Below are positions 44,962 through 54,022 of a stretch of 64,000 nt of DNA, in pieces. Source of the stretch: Chryseobacterium sp. ZHDP1 (GTDB lineage Bacteria; Bacteroidota; Bacteroidia; Flavobacteriales; Weeksellaceae). The stretch's first letter is position 1; the number at the start of each line of letters is the position of its first letter. The translations under genes and the position numbers were made by a program. The notes below the pieces were generated by a model, which saw only the letters and a program-made list of their open reading frames with translations, ran no database searches and was not told where the DNA came from. The stretch is from assembly GCF_018603435.1 (NCBI RefSeq), contig NZ_CP075682.1:3224001-3288000 (forward strand), written 5' to 3'.

Positions 44962-46653
44962 ATGACAAATTCTAGAGCAAGAGAAACCACCGAGGCAATT
45001 GAAAGACTTTACATTTCTATGAGACACCTGTTTTATAGAGGTTTTTTCAAGCCGAGCGGAGTTTCAGGAGAAAGCATTAGAAGTTTGTTGAAGACGATCA
45101 ATCCGGAAATTTACGGTACCATGAGTATTCCAGGGAAACTGGAACTCGATGGTTTGATGTATGTTTTAGACAGACTTCCAGAAGGAATTGAAGAATGCGC
45201 CTTCATTCATCTTACATCAGACGAAGGTTTTGATAAAGGAAGTTTCGAACCGATTGTTCCTAAAAAAAGAAGAAGAAACTGTTACAGAATCGATGAACAC
45301 CAGATGAACATTGAAGTTCTTTTGGGACGTTCGGAAATTTATGATATTCTTACCCACCTTACCTTTTTATTCATTGAGGCAGATAAAGTCCGTAATCTGG
45401 CTTTCATTCAGGATGAAAACTGGAAACCGACAAGAGCCTTCAAGATTATTGAAGAAGTGGTGAAAGGGGAGAAAAAATTCAGCAGAAGAGAAAAAGAAGT
45501 TGCCCTTATTCATTTGTCTTCTTTAATAGGAAGAACTTTTGATGAAACTTTAAAGGCTTACAATACTTTCGGGGATGATGAAAATCCTGACCGTTTATTC
45601 AAAATCATCTACAACCTTGCGAAAGTAAGTCTGGAAGATGCAAAACAGACGAGAGAAAGAGAAATTCATTTCAGTGCTATTTTAAAGGAAAGAGTAGGGC
45701 ATCACTATTTTGGTGAAAAGTGGGCAAATAAAGTGAAAGAAGTTTTGTTTGAAAATAATCTTCACATGAGACCGCTTCACATTATTTCTGCGAATATGCA
45801 CTCTGTGAAAAATATGCTGTATGCCAACGAAGCATTGAAGAAAAAAGATCATAAAGAAGTAGATTATAAAATGTACGGAGAAATTTCCGACAAAAAAGAA
45901 CTTCGCGATAAAGTTTCAAAATACGCTTTGGAACAGGGGATGATCTACATTAATGACAAAAGCGGAAGTAATATTGATGTACAGATCATCGACCTCAGCA
46001 AAACAGATCTCAGAAATACGCCTTTTCAGGATATTAAATTTGCGGGAGATGATGTCGTAATGGTTTTCGATTATGCATTCGGAGAACAGGCTTACGAGGT
46101 GATGGACGAATTGCTGAGACCTTACGAACATAAAGGCGAAGTGTATATGATGAAGGTAAAATCTGTTTCCATCATGGGGAAAGCGGGAATTCTTGCCGGA
46201 GGAAAAGGCGACATCATGATCCCTACTTCACATATTTTTGAAGGAACAGCAGATAATTATCCGTTCGAAAATGCCCTGAAGCTGGATGATTTTAAAGATG
46301 ATGAATTAAAAGCTTTCGAAGGTCCGATGATTACTGTTTTGGGAACTTCGCTTCAGAACAGGGATATTCTTTCTTATTTTATGAATACTTCATGGAAAGC
46401 GATCGGTCTTGAGATGGAAGGAGCGCATTACCAGAAAGCCATTCAGGTGGCATCTAAAATCAGACATCACATTACTCCGGATTTATTCGTGATGTATGCT
46501 TATTACGCATCCGATAATCCTTTGGAAACAGGAAGTACCCTTTCTTCGGGAGGTTTAGGATTAACAGGAGTAAAACCAACGTATCTTATCACCTTAAGAA
46601 TCTTAGAAAAGATCTTACAGAGCGGAAAAAAAGAATCTTCAGCGAAAAAATAG
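44962..46653 (+). CDS. DUF6909-like protein with nucleoside-phosphorylase-like C-terminus
   Basis: 563 residues, no signal peptide. Residues 1-330 are mostly helical (RLYISMRHLFYRGFFKPSGVSGESIRSLL) and belong to a Bacteroidetes-restricted family of unknown role. Residues about 350-560 look like the phosphorylase/MTAN fold: MVFDYAFGEQA, SIMGKAGILAGGKGDIMIPTSH, VLGTSLQNRDIL and the IGLEMEGAHYQKAI signature, where MTAN enzymes have (E)MEGAA for ribose binding. A nucleoside- or nucleotide-cleaving activity is therefore plausible. Single gene with its own terminator. Confidence 0.75.
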   Translation: MTNSRARETTEAIERLYISMRHLFYRGFFKPSGVSGESIRSLLKTINPEIYGTMSIPGKLELDGLMYVLDRLPEGIEECAFIHLTSDEGFDKGSFEPIVPKKRRRNCYRIDEHQMNIEVLLGRSEIYDILTHLTFLFIEADKVRNLAFIQDENWKPTRAFKIIEEVVKGEKKFSRREKEVALIHLSSLIGRTFDETLKAYNTFGDDENPDRLFKIIYNLAKVSLEDAKQTREREIHFSAILKERVGHHYFGEKWANKVKEVLFENNLHMRPLHIISANMHSVKNMLYANEALKKKDHKEVDYKMYGEISDKKELRDKVSKYALEQGMIYINDKSGSNIDVQIIDLSKTDLRNTPFQDIKFAGDDVVMVFDYAFGEQAYEVMDELLRPYEHKGEVYMMKVKSVSIMGKAGILAGGKGDIMIPTSHIFEGTADNYPFENALKLDDFKDDELKAFEGPMITVLGTSLQNRDILSYFMNTSWKAIGLEMEGAHYQKAIQVASKIRHHITPDLFVMYAYYASDNPLETGSTLSSGGLGLTGVKPTYLITLRILEKILQSGKKESSAKK

Positions 46654-46675
46654 TCTGATTAATTTCAATACATAT

Positions 46676-46706
46676 AAACCTCGAATGTCTTCATTTGAGG
46701 TTTTTT
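46676..46706 (+). terminator. Terminator of the 44962 gene
   Basis: AAACCTC-G-AATG ... CATT-T-GAGGTTT stem followed by TTT. Confidence 0.8.
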
Positions 46707-46743
46707 GTTGAGGCACGAATTCAGTTTATTTAAACACGAATGA

Positions 46744-46932
46744 CGCGAATTTTCCACACGAATTTCGCTAAATTTATTTGTGCCTAAAATTATGATTATT
46801 ATTTATTGAATTTGTGTTTAAGACATTTGCTTTAAAGAAAGTAAACTCAGCCGCACGAATTTTCCACACGAATTTCACTAAGTTTATTTGTGTCTAAAAT
46901 TGTGGTTTTTATTTGTGAAATTTGTGTTTAAG
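46744..46932. repeat. Tandem pair of palindromic intergenic repeats
   Basis: Two copies of an about 80-bp unit (46744-46822 and 46853-46932) at a 110-bp period share GAATTTTCCACACGAATTTC, then TTTATTTGTG and TTTGTGTTTAAGA. Each folds back: CACGAATTTCAC pairs with GTGAAATTTGTG with one G-U. A third, more diverged copy lies after the next gene at about 47426-47511. Confidence 0.75.
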
Positions 46933-46960
46933 AACATATCTTTAAGAAAAATTAAAACAG

Positions 46961-47425
46961 ATGAGTTCAACAGCACAATTAGCCAAAAGATTCCGGGAGG
47001 TCACATTAGATGGTTTATGGATTGCAAATACCAACTTCAGAGATCAGCTTTCCGATGTTTCTTGGGAAAAGGCAACAGCCAAAGTAGATTCTTTAAATAC
47101 CATCGCAATGCTTACTTTTCATATTGATTATTATATTGCTGGTTTAATCAATGTTTTTGAAGGTGGCAATTTGGAAATCAGAGACCAATTCAGCTTCGAC
47201 CTACCTCCAATTGAATCTCCGGAACAGTGGGAAAGTTTGAAAAGTAAATTTTTAAGCGATGCCGAAAATTTCGCGGATTTATTAGAGAAAATGCCCGATT
47301 CGAAAATAAATGAAGGTTTTGTAGACGAAAAGTACGGAACCTATCTCAGAAATATAGATGGCATGATCGAGCATTGCTATTATCATCTGGGACAGATTAC
47401 TTTGATTAAAAAATTGTTGAATTAA
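46961..47425 (+). CDS. DinB-like (DUF1572-type) protein
   Basis: 154 residues forming a four-helix-bundle pattern with candidate metal-binding His at about 47 (TFHIDYY) and at about 137-142 (EHCYYHLGQITLIKKLL), the usual DinB/YfiT C-terminal signature. Such proteins are often metal-dependent thiol-related transferases, with no activity assigned here. It is flanked on both sides by copies of the palindromic repeat. Confidence 0.75.
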   Translation: MSSTAQLAKRFREVTLDGLWIANTNFRDQLSDVSWEKATAKVDSLNTIAMLTFHIDYYIAGLINVFEGGNLEIRDQFSFDLPPIESPEQWESLKSKFLSDAENFADLLEKMPDSKINEGFVDEKYGTYLRNIDGMIEHCYYHLGQITLIKKLLN

Positions 47426-47511
47426 ACATAAATGACGTTAATTTTTCACTAATCACACGAATTTTTATTTGTGCTTAAAATTGTGTGAATATTAGTGATA
47501 TTCGTGTTTAA
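47426..47511. repeat. Third, diverged copy of the palindromic intergenic repeat
   Basis: CACACGAATTTTTATTTGTGC ... ATATTCGTGTTTAAA keeps the inverted CACGAAT/ATTCGTG ends and the TTTATTTGTG-CTTAAAATT core of the pair upstream at 46744-46932. Confidence 0.6.
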
Positions 47512-47560
47512 ATAGATTATTATTTTTAAATACTTATCTTTAGAAAAAATAAAATTTTAA

Positions 47561-49402
47561 ATGAAAAAATCGGTTGCAATCCTGTTTGCATTTATCATTT
47601 CACAGTTTCATGCTCAGCAGGGAGATTATTATCAGCAGAGTGCGAAATATAAGATGGATATTGATGTAAATGCTGAAAAGTTTACCTACGAAGGAAAACA
47701 GACCTTAGATTACAAAAATAACTCTCCGGACGAACTGAATGTTGTCTATTTCCATTTGTACTGGAATGCTTTCAAACCCAATTCGATGATGGATCAGAGA
47801 GTTGCAGGACAAGGAAAAAACGGAGATTCAAGACTGCAGAAAGACGGCGTTTCAAGATTAGCTTCTATCCCAAAAGATCAGGAAGGAGCACAAAATATCC
47901 ATTGGATTAAACAGAACGGCAAAACACTGAAATTTGAAGTTCAGGAGACGGTAATGAAAGTTTATCTTGCGGAACCGATTAAACCTAATTCATCCACTAC
48001 ATTTACTTTAGAATGGGATGCGGTAATTCCGCAGCAAATCAGAAGAAGCGGAAGAAATAACAGGGAAGGAGTGGATATGACGATGACGCAGTGGTATCCG
48101 AAAATCGCAGAATACGATTACGACGGTTGGGCGACATTTGATTATATAGGAAGAGAATTTCACGCGCCATTTTCGGATTTTGATGTAACCATTAAAATCA
48201 ATAAAGAGTATGTCATCGGAGCAGGAGGAATTCTGGAAAATCCTTCTGAAGTAAAAGGGTATGATGCCAATGCTAAAATTAAAGCAGATAAAAATAAAGC
48301 AACATGGAAATGGAGCGCTAAAAACATTCTTGATTTTGCATGGGCTGCAGATAAAGACTATATCGTAAAAAGTTTTGACGTTCCGCAAGGTCCGAAAGTT
48401 TTCTTAGTATATCAGAATAACGATAAAACAAAAGTCTGGGAAGAAGCACAGCCTTACATCACGAAATATTATCAGTTGATGAATTCCCATTTCGGGAAAT
48501 ATGTGTATCCGACATATTCTTTCATTCAGGGAGGAGACGGAGGTATGGAATACGGAATGTGTACCATGATCTTAGGCGAAGCAAATGATATTGAAGGATT
48601 GATGGGATTAATGGCTCATGAAGGAGCTCATTCATGGTATCAGCAAATGTTGGCTACCAACGAACCGATGCGTCCGTGGATGGATGAAGGATTTACAAGT
48701 TATGCGGAAGGATATGTCATGAATCAGTTATTTCCTCCTGCAAAAGAACTTCCGAATCCTTTTGCCAATTCTTTAAATGCTTACAGAAATTTTGTAAAAA
48801 AAGGTATCGAAGAACCGGCAATCTGGTTGGGAGATCATCATGATAACGGAACTTCCTATACGTATGCTTCTTATGTAAAAGGAGAATTGTATCTGGTTGA
48901 GCTGGGTTACATTATGGGTGAACAGAATCTTGCGGAAACATTGAAGCAGTATTACGATCAATGGGCGCTGAAACATCCTTCAGACAGAGATTTCTTACAT
49001 ATTGCCCAGAAAGTTTCGGGTATGGATCTGAAATGGTTTCAGAATTATTGGATCAATACCACAAAAACAATTGATTACGGAATCAAAGACGTAAAATACG
49101 ATGCAAAATCTACCACCATTACTTTGGTGAATAACGGGCAGGTTCCGATGCCGATTGATTTCAGTGTGATGACGACCGATAAGAAAATGGTTACTTACCA
49201 GATTCCTATGAACATGACTCGTACGTGGAAGGAAAAAGATGCTTACGGAGAATTCAAAACAATGCCATATTGGCCTTGGACTCAGAAAGAATATTCGATT
49301 ACTGTACCTTATACAAAATCACAATTGTCTGTTTTAGGAATAGATTTCAGCCAAAGACTTGCTGATGTTAATATGGCGGATAATTTCGTTGAGGTGAAAT
49401 AG
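47561..49402 (+). CDS. M1 family zinc metallopeptidase, secreted
   Basis: 613 residues with a signal peptide (about 1-18, SQFHAQ). The N-terminal beta domain precedes the gluzincin core: HEGAHSW (HExxH, about 354-360) and the third zinc ligand Glu in WMDEGFTSYAEGY (about 373-385). A GGMEYGMCTM segment (about 327-336) stands for the M1 GxMEN exopeptidase motif, altered to GGMEYG. A C-terminal strand-rich domain starts near 500. It is a periplasmic or secreted peptidase of unknown specificity; the changed GxMEN hints at a non-aminopeptidase preference. Confidence 0.88.
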   Translation: MKKSVAILFAFIISQFHAQQGDYYQQSAKYKMDIDVNAEKFTYEGKQTLDYKNNSPDELNVVYFHLYWNAFKPNSMMDQRVAGQGKNGDSRLQKDGVSRLASIPKDQEGAQNIHWIKQNGKTLKFEVQETVMKVYLAEPIKPNSSTTFTLEWDAVIPQQIRRSGRNNREGVDMTMTQWYPKIAEYDYDGWATFDYIGREFHAPFSDFDVTIKINKEYVIGAGGILENPSEVKGYDANAKIKADKNKATWKWSAKNILDFAWAADKDYIVKSFDVPQGPKVFLVYQNNDKTKVWEEAQPYITKYYQLMNSHFGKYVYPTYSFIQGGDGGMEYGMCTMILGEANDIEGLMGLMAHEGAHSWYQQMLATNEPMRPWMDEGFTSYAEGYVMNQLFPPAKELPNPFANSLNAYRNFVKKGIEEPAIWLGDHHDNGTSYTYASYVKGELYLVELGYIMGEQNLAETLKQYYDQWALKHPSDRDFLHIAQKVSGMDLKWFQNYWINTTKTIDYGIKDVKYDAKSTTITLVNNGQVPMPIDFSVMTTDKKMVTYQIPMNMTRTWKEKDAYGEFKTMPYWPWTQKEYSITVPYTKSQLSVLGIDFSQRLADVNMADNFVEVK

Positions 49403-49425
49403 AATTAAATTTAATGAAGCATAAT

Positions 49426-49458
49426 AAATCCCTGAAGAGTTTTTTCAGGGATTTTTTT
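49426..49458 (+). terminator. Terminator of the M1 peptidase gene
   Basis: AAATCCCTGAA pairs with TTCAGGGATTT, followed by T7. Confidence 0.88.
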
Positions 49459-49491
49459 ATACGATATTACGTGATAATTGAAAGTGAATTT

Positions 49492-50094
49492 TTATTGAAT
49501 TCCAAATTGCTTTACCATCCAATGATTAGAATGGTTCTTAATCAAATCGTTTTTTAAAGCTTCATCTTTGGTGTTGAGGTAATGATAAACTTTTAAAGGA
49601 ACAGAATCGGGATATTCTTTTAATCCCTGAATAACTGCCGCTTTGGCTTCCTGTTTTTTATCACCACTGTCGAATGATTCGTATTTATAGATATAAATAA
49701 TGGCTGGGATTTTTCCATAAATTTTTTTTGTTTCTTCTTCCAGCAAGCTCATCGTTTCGATCTGAAATTCAGGGTTTGATTTTTTCCCGACAGCGGCAGT
49801 CTGGCTGATGTGCTGCTGATACATCAAAAAAAGCAAAAGAATGTGGATGTTTTTAGTATCGGGATTAGAAATCAGAGTCTGAATTTTTCCTATAGTTTCG
49901 TTCGTCATTTCATCATTTTCCGCCTGCAAAGTTTTATTGTAAAACTCGTCTAGAATATTATACACTGTTTTGTCGGTTCCATCAGTTTTGGATTCTTTTT
50001 TAAGCTTTTCAAAGACTTCTTTTGCAGCAGCGGCAGTCTGAGAGAAGCTGTTTATTCCCCAAAGAAATAAAAATAGAAGGATCAGTTTTTTCAT
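49492..50094 (-). CDS. Secreted protein of unknown function
   Basis: 200 residues from ATG 50094, where a clear signal peptide starts (LILLFLFLWGINSFSQ). The mature part is helical and Lys/Glu-rich (VFEKLKKESKTDGTDKTVYNILDEFYN, FDSGDKKQEAKAAVIQGLKEYPDS), possibly TPR-like near the end. The frame continues upstream to 50289, but those 65 residues overlap the coaX start and are not credible. No family recognised. Confidence 0.65.
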   Translation of the reverse strand: MKKLILLFLFLWGINSFSQTAAAAKEVFEKLKKESKTDGTDKTVYNILDEFYNKTLQAENDEMTNETIGKIQTLISNPDTKNIHILLLFLMYQQHISQTAAVGKKSNPEFQIETMSLLEEETKKIYGKIPAIIYIYKYESFDSGDKKQEAKAAVIQGLKEYPDSVPLKVYHYLNTKDEALKNDLIKNHSNHWMVKQFGIQ

Positions 50095-50251
50095 GAAAAT
50101 TGAGTTGAAGTGATTTTTAGATCTAAATATAAATAATTGTTTTTTAAGTATAACAAAACTTATCCCGAACATCGACTGTGTTTTTATTAAAATCATTAAA
50201 TTTAGTGCCTTAAAATTAACCGGAGATTTCCATCTTTTTGAAAATAAATAA

Positions 50252-51010
50252 ATGAAGTCAATTGTAATAAACATAGGAAACAGCAACATCAGATTCGGGC
50301 TTTTTAACGAAGATAACTGCGAGATTTCCTGGGTAATTAATACAAAACCTTACCGAACGACAGATGAGCTGTATGCGCAAATGCTGATGCTGTATCAGAC
50401 TTATAAAATTGAACCTGAAGAAATTGGTAAAGTCATTATCGGTTCCGTTGTACCTCAGCTTACAAAAGTGATGAGTGCGGCGATAAAAAAAATTCATGAT
50501 ATTCATCCCGTAATTGTAGACAGAAATACACCTTCCGGAGTTCAGGCAAAATCTAAACAGATGGGAACGGATATTTATGCAAACCTTGTCGCTGCTCATA
50601 ATATGTATCCGCACAGGAAAAAAATTGTTCTGGATTTCGGAACAGCACTTACAGCGAGCTGTGTTGCGGAAAGTGGGGAAACTTTAGGGGTAATTATTGC
50701 TCCGGGAATTGTTACCGCTCTTAATTCTCTGATCAGCCAGACAGCTCAGCTTCCGGAAATAGAGCTGGTAAAGCCAAAAACAGTTTTGGGATTAGATACC
50801 GTAACCTGTATGCAGAGCGGAATGGTGTATGGATTTCTGGGAATGGTGGAAGGGTTTATCGACAGGATAAACGATGAAGTGAATGATGATTGTTTTGTGG
50901 TAGCTACAGGAGGAGTTTCCCACGTCTACAAGCCTTTAACAGATAAAATTCACGTGATGGACAGATTGCATACTTTGAAAGGACTATATTTTCTGGGGAA
51001 AAATTTATAG
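50252..51010 (+). CDS. coaX: Type III pantothenate kinase
   Basis: Phosphorylates pantothenate, the first step of CoA synthesis, and is insensitive to CoA feedback. The 252-residue ASKHA-fold protein has phosphate-1 NIGNSNIRFGLF (about 7-18), VIGSVVPQLT (about 72-81), the second nucleotide motif LDFGTALTASCV (about 131-142), GVIIAPGI and ATGGVSHVY (about 217-225). It is divergent from the 49492-50094 gene. Confidence 0.93.
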   Translation: MKSIVINIGNSNIRFGLFNEDNCEISWVINTKPYRTTDELYAQMLMLYQTYKIEPEEIGKVIIGSVVPQLTKVMSAAIKKIHDIHPVIVDRNTPSGVQAKSKQMGTDIYANLVAAHNMYPHRKKIVLDFGTALTASCVAESGETLGVIIAPGIVTALNSLISQTAQLPEIELVKPKTVLGLDTVTCMQSGMVYGFLGMVEGFIDRINDEVNDDCFVVATGGVSHVYKPLTDKIHVMDRLHTLKGLYFLGKNL

Positions 51011-51080
51011 TAAAAGTTGAGGTTCAGATTTTAAAAAAAACATTGATAAAAAGTATCCTAAACCTCAGCCTCAACTTTTA
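51011..51080. terminator. Long inverted repeat between convergent coaX and tadA
   Basis: TAAAAGTTGAGG (51011-51022) pairs perfectly with CCTCAACTTTTA (51069-51080) around a 46-nt A-rich loop. It probably serves as terminator for both genes. Confidence 0.55.
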
Positions 51081-51082
51081 TA

Positions 51083-51514
51083 TCATCTTTTAGATTTAAA
51101 AAATTCTTTCACAATTAAAGAACAGTCATATTCTAAAACACCTGTGATGATTTCTGTTTTTGGATGAAGTGAAAGGTGTTTGTTGATGAATCCTCGATGC
51201 TCGTCTCGTGCTCCGATCACGACTTTTGAAATTTGTGACCAAGACAATGCCCCTGAACACATTACGCAAGGTTCCATTGTAACATACATCGTACAGTCTT
51301 TTAAGTATTTTCCGCCCAGAAAATTGGCTGCAGAAGTTATGGCCTGCATCTCTGCATGAGCCGTTACATCATTTAATGTTTCGGTAAGATTATGGGCTCT
51401 TGCAATCACCCGATTGTTTGAAACGATAATACATCCGATGGGGACTTCATCTTTTTCCAGTGCAATTTCGGCTTCATGAAGAGCCATTTTCATGAAATAT
51501 TCGTCGGTAAACAT
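51083..51514 (-). CDS. tadA: tRNA adenosine(34) deaminase TadA-like nucleoside deaminase
   Basis: 143-residue zinc deaminase that converts A34 to inosine in tRNA-Arg(ACG). Zinc-site motifs are HAEMQAI (about 53-59) and MEPCVMCSGAL (about 83-93). The N-terminus MKMALHEAEIALEKDEVPIGCIIV is typical of TadA. It begins directly at the end of the upstream TonB-C-terminal-like gene, so the two are cotranscribed. Confidence 0.9.
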   Translation of the reverse strand: MFTDEYFMKMALHEAEIALEKDEVPIGCIIVSNNRVIARAHNLTETLNDVTAHAEMQAITSAANFLGGKYLKDCTMYVTMEPCVMCSGALSWSQISKVVIGARDEHRGFINKHLSLHPKTEIITGVLEYDCSLIVKEFFKSKR

Positions 51515-52144
51515 TTATTGCTCAATATTCATGGTGAGTGGGAGCCGGAAACGGTATCTTACCGGACCGCCGTTAATGATAGCCGGAGAAAACTTCTGAG
51601 AAACAGAATACAGAGCAATTTCTGCCTGTCTGTTAAAGGTAAAATTATCTCCTTCTGCCTGAACGTTACTTATACTTCCGTCTTTTTCTACGATAAATGC
51701 AACATTTGCCTTTACGGTTTTTACATCAGAATATACACCCCCGAGATAAAAAAGGTTGGCAACTTCTTTCCGAAGTTCATTAATTCCTCCCGGATAATCT
51801 GCCATCTTATCGATAACAACAGAAGGAATAGCAGGAGTTTCAGCGGACGGAGTTTTCAATAATTTTAGTTTATTAAGATCTTCGAGATTTTTTGTTTTTA
51901 ATAAAGCTCCTGTAAGCGCAACATTCTCTATGCTGTCCATTTTCTGCATAAAAAGCATATAGTCGACCTTTATAGAAGCCTTATGATAATTGTCTGTCTC
52001 GGCATCAAATTTTTTCTTAAACTCTTTGCCGAGCATGGAACGGTGCTGGTTGTAATAATTCTTAATAAGCTTAAATTCTTCAGTCTGTTGGGAAAAACAG
52101 AAAGAAAAACCGCAGCAAAAAAGAAAAACAAAAAAAGATTTCAC
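51515..52144 (-). CDS. Secreted protein with C-terminal TonB-like domain
   Basis: 209 residues with a signal peptide (about 1-19, CFSQQ). The N-terminal part is helical (NYYNQHRSMLGKEFKKKFD). Residues about 110-209 have the TonB-C-like pattern: YPGGINELRKEVANLF, ANVAFIVEKDGSISNVQAEG, RQAEIALYSVSQKFSPAIINGGPVRYRFRLP. It is related to the family at 3.8-5.5 kb. It abuts tadA with no gap. Confidence 0.75.
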   Translation of the reverse strand: MKSFFVFLFCCGFSFCFSQQTEEFKLIKNYYNQHRSMLGKEFKKKFDAETDNYHKASIKVDYMLFMQKMDSIENVALTGALLKTKNLEDLNKLKLLKTPSAETPAIPSVVIDKMADYPGGINELRKEVANLFYLGGVYSDVKTVKANVAFIVEKDGSISNVQAEGDNFTFNRQAEIALYSVSQKFSPAIINGGPVRYRFRLPLTMNIEQ

Positions 52145-52198
52145 TTTGATATATTTATGTAAATGTAATCAAAAAAATGGATCAATTTAATAAGTTTT

Positions 52199-53119
52199 TT
52201 AGCTTTCAAGATACCTGTTTAAGGATTCCTGCAGATGTTTGCGGATATCGTCAACTAAAACTTTAGGTTCCAGTACCTGAACTTCTTTTCCGAAGGAGAG
52301 AATTTCCTGCAAAAAATCGTACGTAGGATGCAGGAAAAACTCAAAAAATATTTCTTCCGGTGTTTCTTTGGTTTCTTTCTGAGACTGATGAAGCGGAAAA
52401 CTTCTGATATATTCTCCCTGATGTCTGCTGCACTTCAAGGCAATTTTCTGTGGATTCTGTTCCGTAAGATTCATCACTCCAAAAGCATTTTTAAAATGTT
52501 CTCTGAAATTGTATTTGTATTTCTCTCTGAAAGTATTTTTAGAAACATCCAGATAATTAATTCTGTCTAATCCGAAAGATTTCAGCATTTTATCTTTTGT
52601 GTCGATAGCGATAAGATACCACCTTCCTTTGGATTCTTTTAAAGCCAGCGGATGGACTTTTCTTGAAGTCATCAGTTTATTTTTGTAGTTGTAATGTTCA
52701 AAAGAAACAATTCTTTTATTACGGATGGCAAAGAAAAGGTCATAAAAATGCTCAACGCCAGTTGGTTTTCTGCTTTCAAAAAAGATAAGATTTGAAAAAT
52801 CAGGATGAAGATTCAGGGCGTTGCTTACCTGAAAAGACTCCAGTAATTTTTGATTATATTCATCCACTTCCATAATCGGGCGGCTCTCGATATAATACCG
52901 GTTATCACCTTTCTTTTTGTTATGAATAGAAAGATTGAAAAGATCTGAAATTTCCCGGATATCTCGTTGCAGTGTACGGATAGAGTAGCTTTTAATCCCC
53001 GCATCCTGAAATTCGAAGGAATTAAGAAGGTATTCTTCCAATTGAGAATAAGTCGCTGGAGAACCTTCCAGTCTTTTAATAATTAAGGCGTACCTTGTGA
53101 GATAAAAATCTTTTTTCAT
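52199..53119 (-). CDS. WYL-domain transcriptional regulator
   Basis: 306 residues. The N-terminal winged helix covers about 5-75 (YALIIKRLEGSPATYSQLEEYL ... IRTLQRDIREISDLF). The WYL domain covers about 120-205, with the GRWYLIAID hallmark near 168. A WCX-like C-terminal domain follows (IALKCSRHQGEYIRSFPLHQ). WYL proteins sense nucleic-acid-type ligands and often control defence genes. Its own promoter and four others just downstream of it in coordinate order carry the same 15-bp palindrome, making it the likely regulator of the 53.1-58.8 kb units. Whether it activates or represses is not known. Confidence 0.9.
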   Translation of the reverse strand: MKKDFYLTRYALIIKRLEGSPATYSQLEEYLLNSFEFQDAGIKSYSIRTLQRDIREISDLFNLSIHNKKKGDNRYYIESRPIMEVDEYNQKLLESFQVSNALNLHPDFSNLIFFESRKPTGVEHFYDLFFAIRNKRIVSFEHYNYKNKLMTSRKVHPLALKESKGRWYLIAIDTKDKMLKSFGLDRINYLDVSKNTFREKYKYNFREHFKNAFGVMNLTEQNPQKIALKCSRHQGEYIRSFPLHQSQKETKETPEEIFFEFFLHPTYDFLQEILSFGKEVQVLEPKVLVDDIRKHLQESLNRYLES

Positions 53120-53137
53120 TGTTAAAAGCTTCTACCA

Positions 53138-53171
53138 CAAATATATGAGGTTAAAGCGACAAAACTTGTCG
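53138..53171 (-). promoter_or_regulatory. WYL-type operator/promoter 1 (regulator gene)
   Basis: On minus: CGACAAGTTTTGTCG (plus coordinates 53157-53171, a perfect dyad around a 3-nt centre), 11 bp, then TATATTTG (53138-53145). It drives the WYL gene, implying autoregulation. Confidence 0.8.
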
Positions 53172-53242
53172 TGTTTTAATTTTTTTAAAGATTATTTTTA
53201 GAATTGATATGAGTTTCGTGATATTTGTTATAAGATTATTTT

Positions 53243-53869
53243 TTATCTGTACGTAATCACTGCTGTTGCAGGAATTCCCGAAGCACTAAGATCTAACCCT
53301 GCAGGAGCAGACACCGCTTGTAATGAAGGAATTAAAAAAGCATTTTTTCCTACTGATTGTACTGTGTTTGGAATATACAGATCATTAACTGCCGCTTTAT
53401 AATTCAAGAAGGCAGAATCTTCAATCCTTATAAGACCTTCATTGAGTATGATTTTTTCTAAAACCCCTGTTCCTCTTGTATTGGATTGACTATCAAAAGC
53501 ATTAGATCCAATGAGTTTTAATGTAGAGGGAGTTTTAATAACTTTAATGTTCTGATTGCTAAAAGCATATTGCCCGATTTCTTCTAAACCTTCATTAAAA
53601 ATGACCTCTCTTATTTGATAGTTAAATCCTTCATACGAGTATGCAGCCACAAAAATCTTCTTTGTATTGGATGGTATTATCAGTTTAATCCCGGATCCAA
53701 TTAAATTATCTCCGTCAAAAAGCGGAATCACTTTTTCAAATGTTTCAACAGAATCCTGTGGTATTTTTTCTTCCTTATGCCAATACGAATCCATCCATTC
53801 CCAGAACTGATTTTGTGTAGGGTAATCTCCCTTTTCAAAGTAGAGTTTTAGTGCTTCTTTTGTTATCAT
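53243..53869 (-). CDS. BspA-type leucine-rich repeat protein
   Basis: 208 residues, no signal peptide. Residues 1-45 form a module seen in various Bacteroidetes proteins (ALKLYFEKGDYPTQNQFWEWMDSYWHKEEKIP). Residues about 75-200 hold four to five LRR_5 units (REVIFNEGLEEIGQYAFSNQ, IKTPSTLKLIGSNAF, KIILNEGLIRIEDSAF, LYIPNTVQSVGKNAF). Such repeats usually bind proteins. With the small gene upstream it forms one unit behind WYL-type operator 2. Cytosolic location is inferred. Confidence 0.75.
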   Translation of the reverse strand: MITKEALKLYFEKGDYPTQNQFWEWMDSYWHKEEKIPQDSVETFEKVIPLFDGDNLIGSGIKLIIPSNTKKIFVAAYSYEGFNYQIREVIFNEGLEEIGQYAFSNQNIKVIKTPSTLKLIGSNAFDSQSNTRGTGVLEKIILNEGLIRIEDSAFLNYKAAVNDLYIPNTVQSVGKNAFLIPSLQAVSAPAGLDLSASGIPATAVITYR

Positions 53870-54022
53870 AATATATGTAATTTTTGCGTATTAATTTGGT
53901 GGTATTTTTTAAACAAAGTTCCGGCTGTTCAGCATTTTAAGAATATTGAATTTAGAAAAACGAAACAGAAATGGTGGTATAAGAGACTGCTGAACAGCAG
54001 CAGAACTTGATATGTTTAAAAT
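53870..54022 (-). other. Leader region with inverted 11-mers
   Basis: GCTGTTCAGCA (53924-53934) and its inverse TGCTGAACAGC (53988-53998) can pair around a 53-nt loop. A third copy of the same word occurs at 54239-54249, in the leader of the upstream small gene. Confidence 0.5.

Noticed and set aside
50095..50289. 65-residue N-terminal extension of the 49492 gene
   Set aside because: Overlaps the coaX start and precedes a perfect signal peptide, which must be N-terminal.
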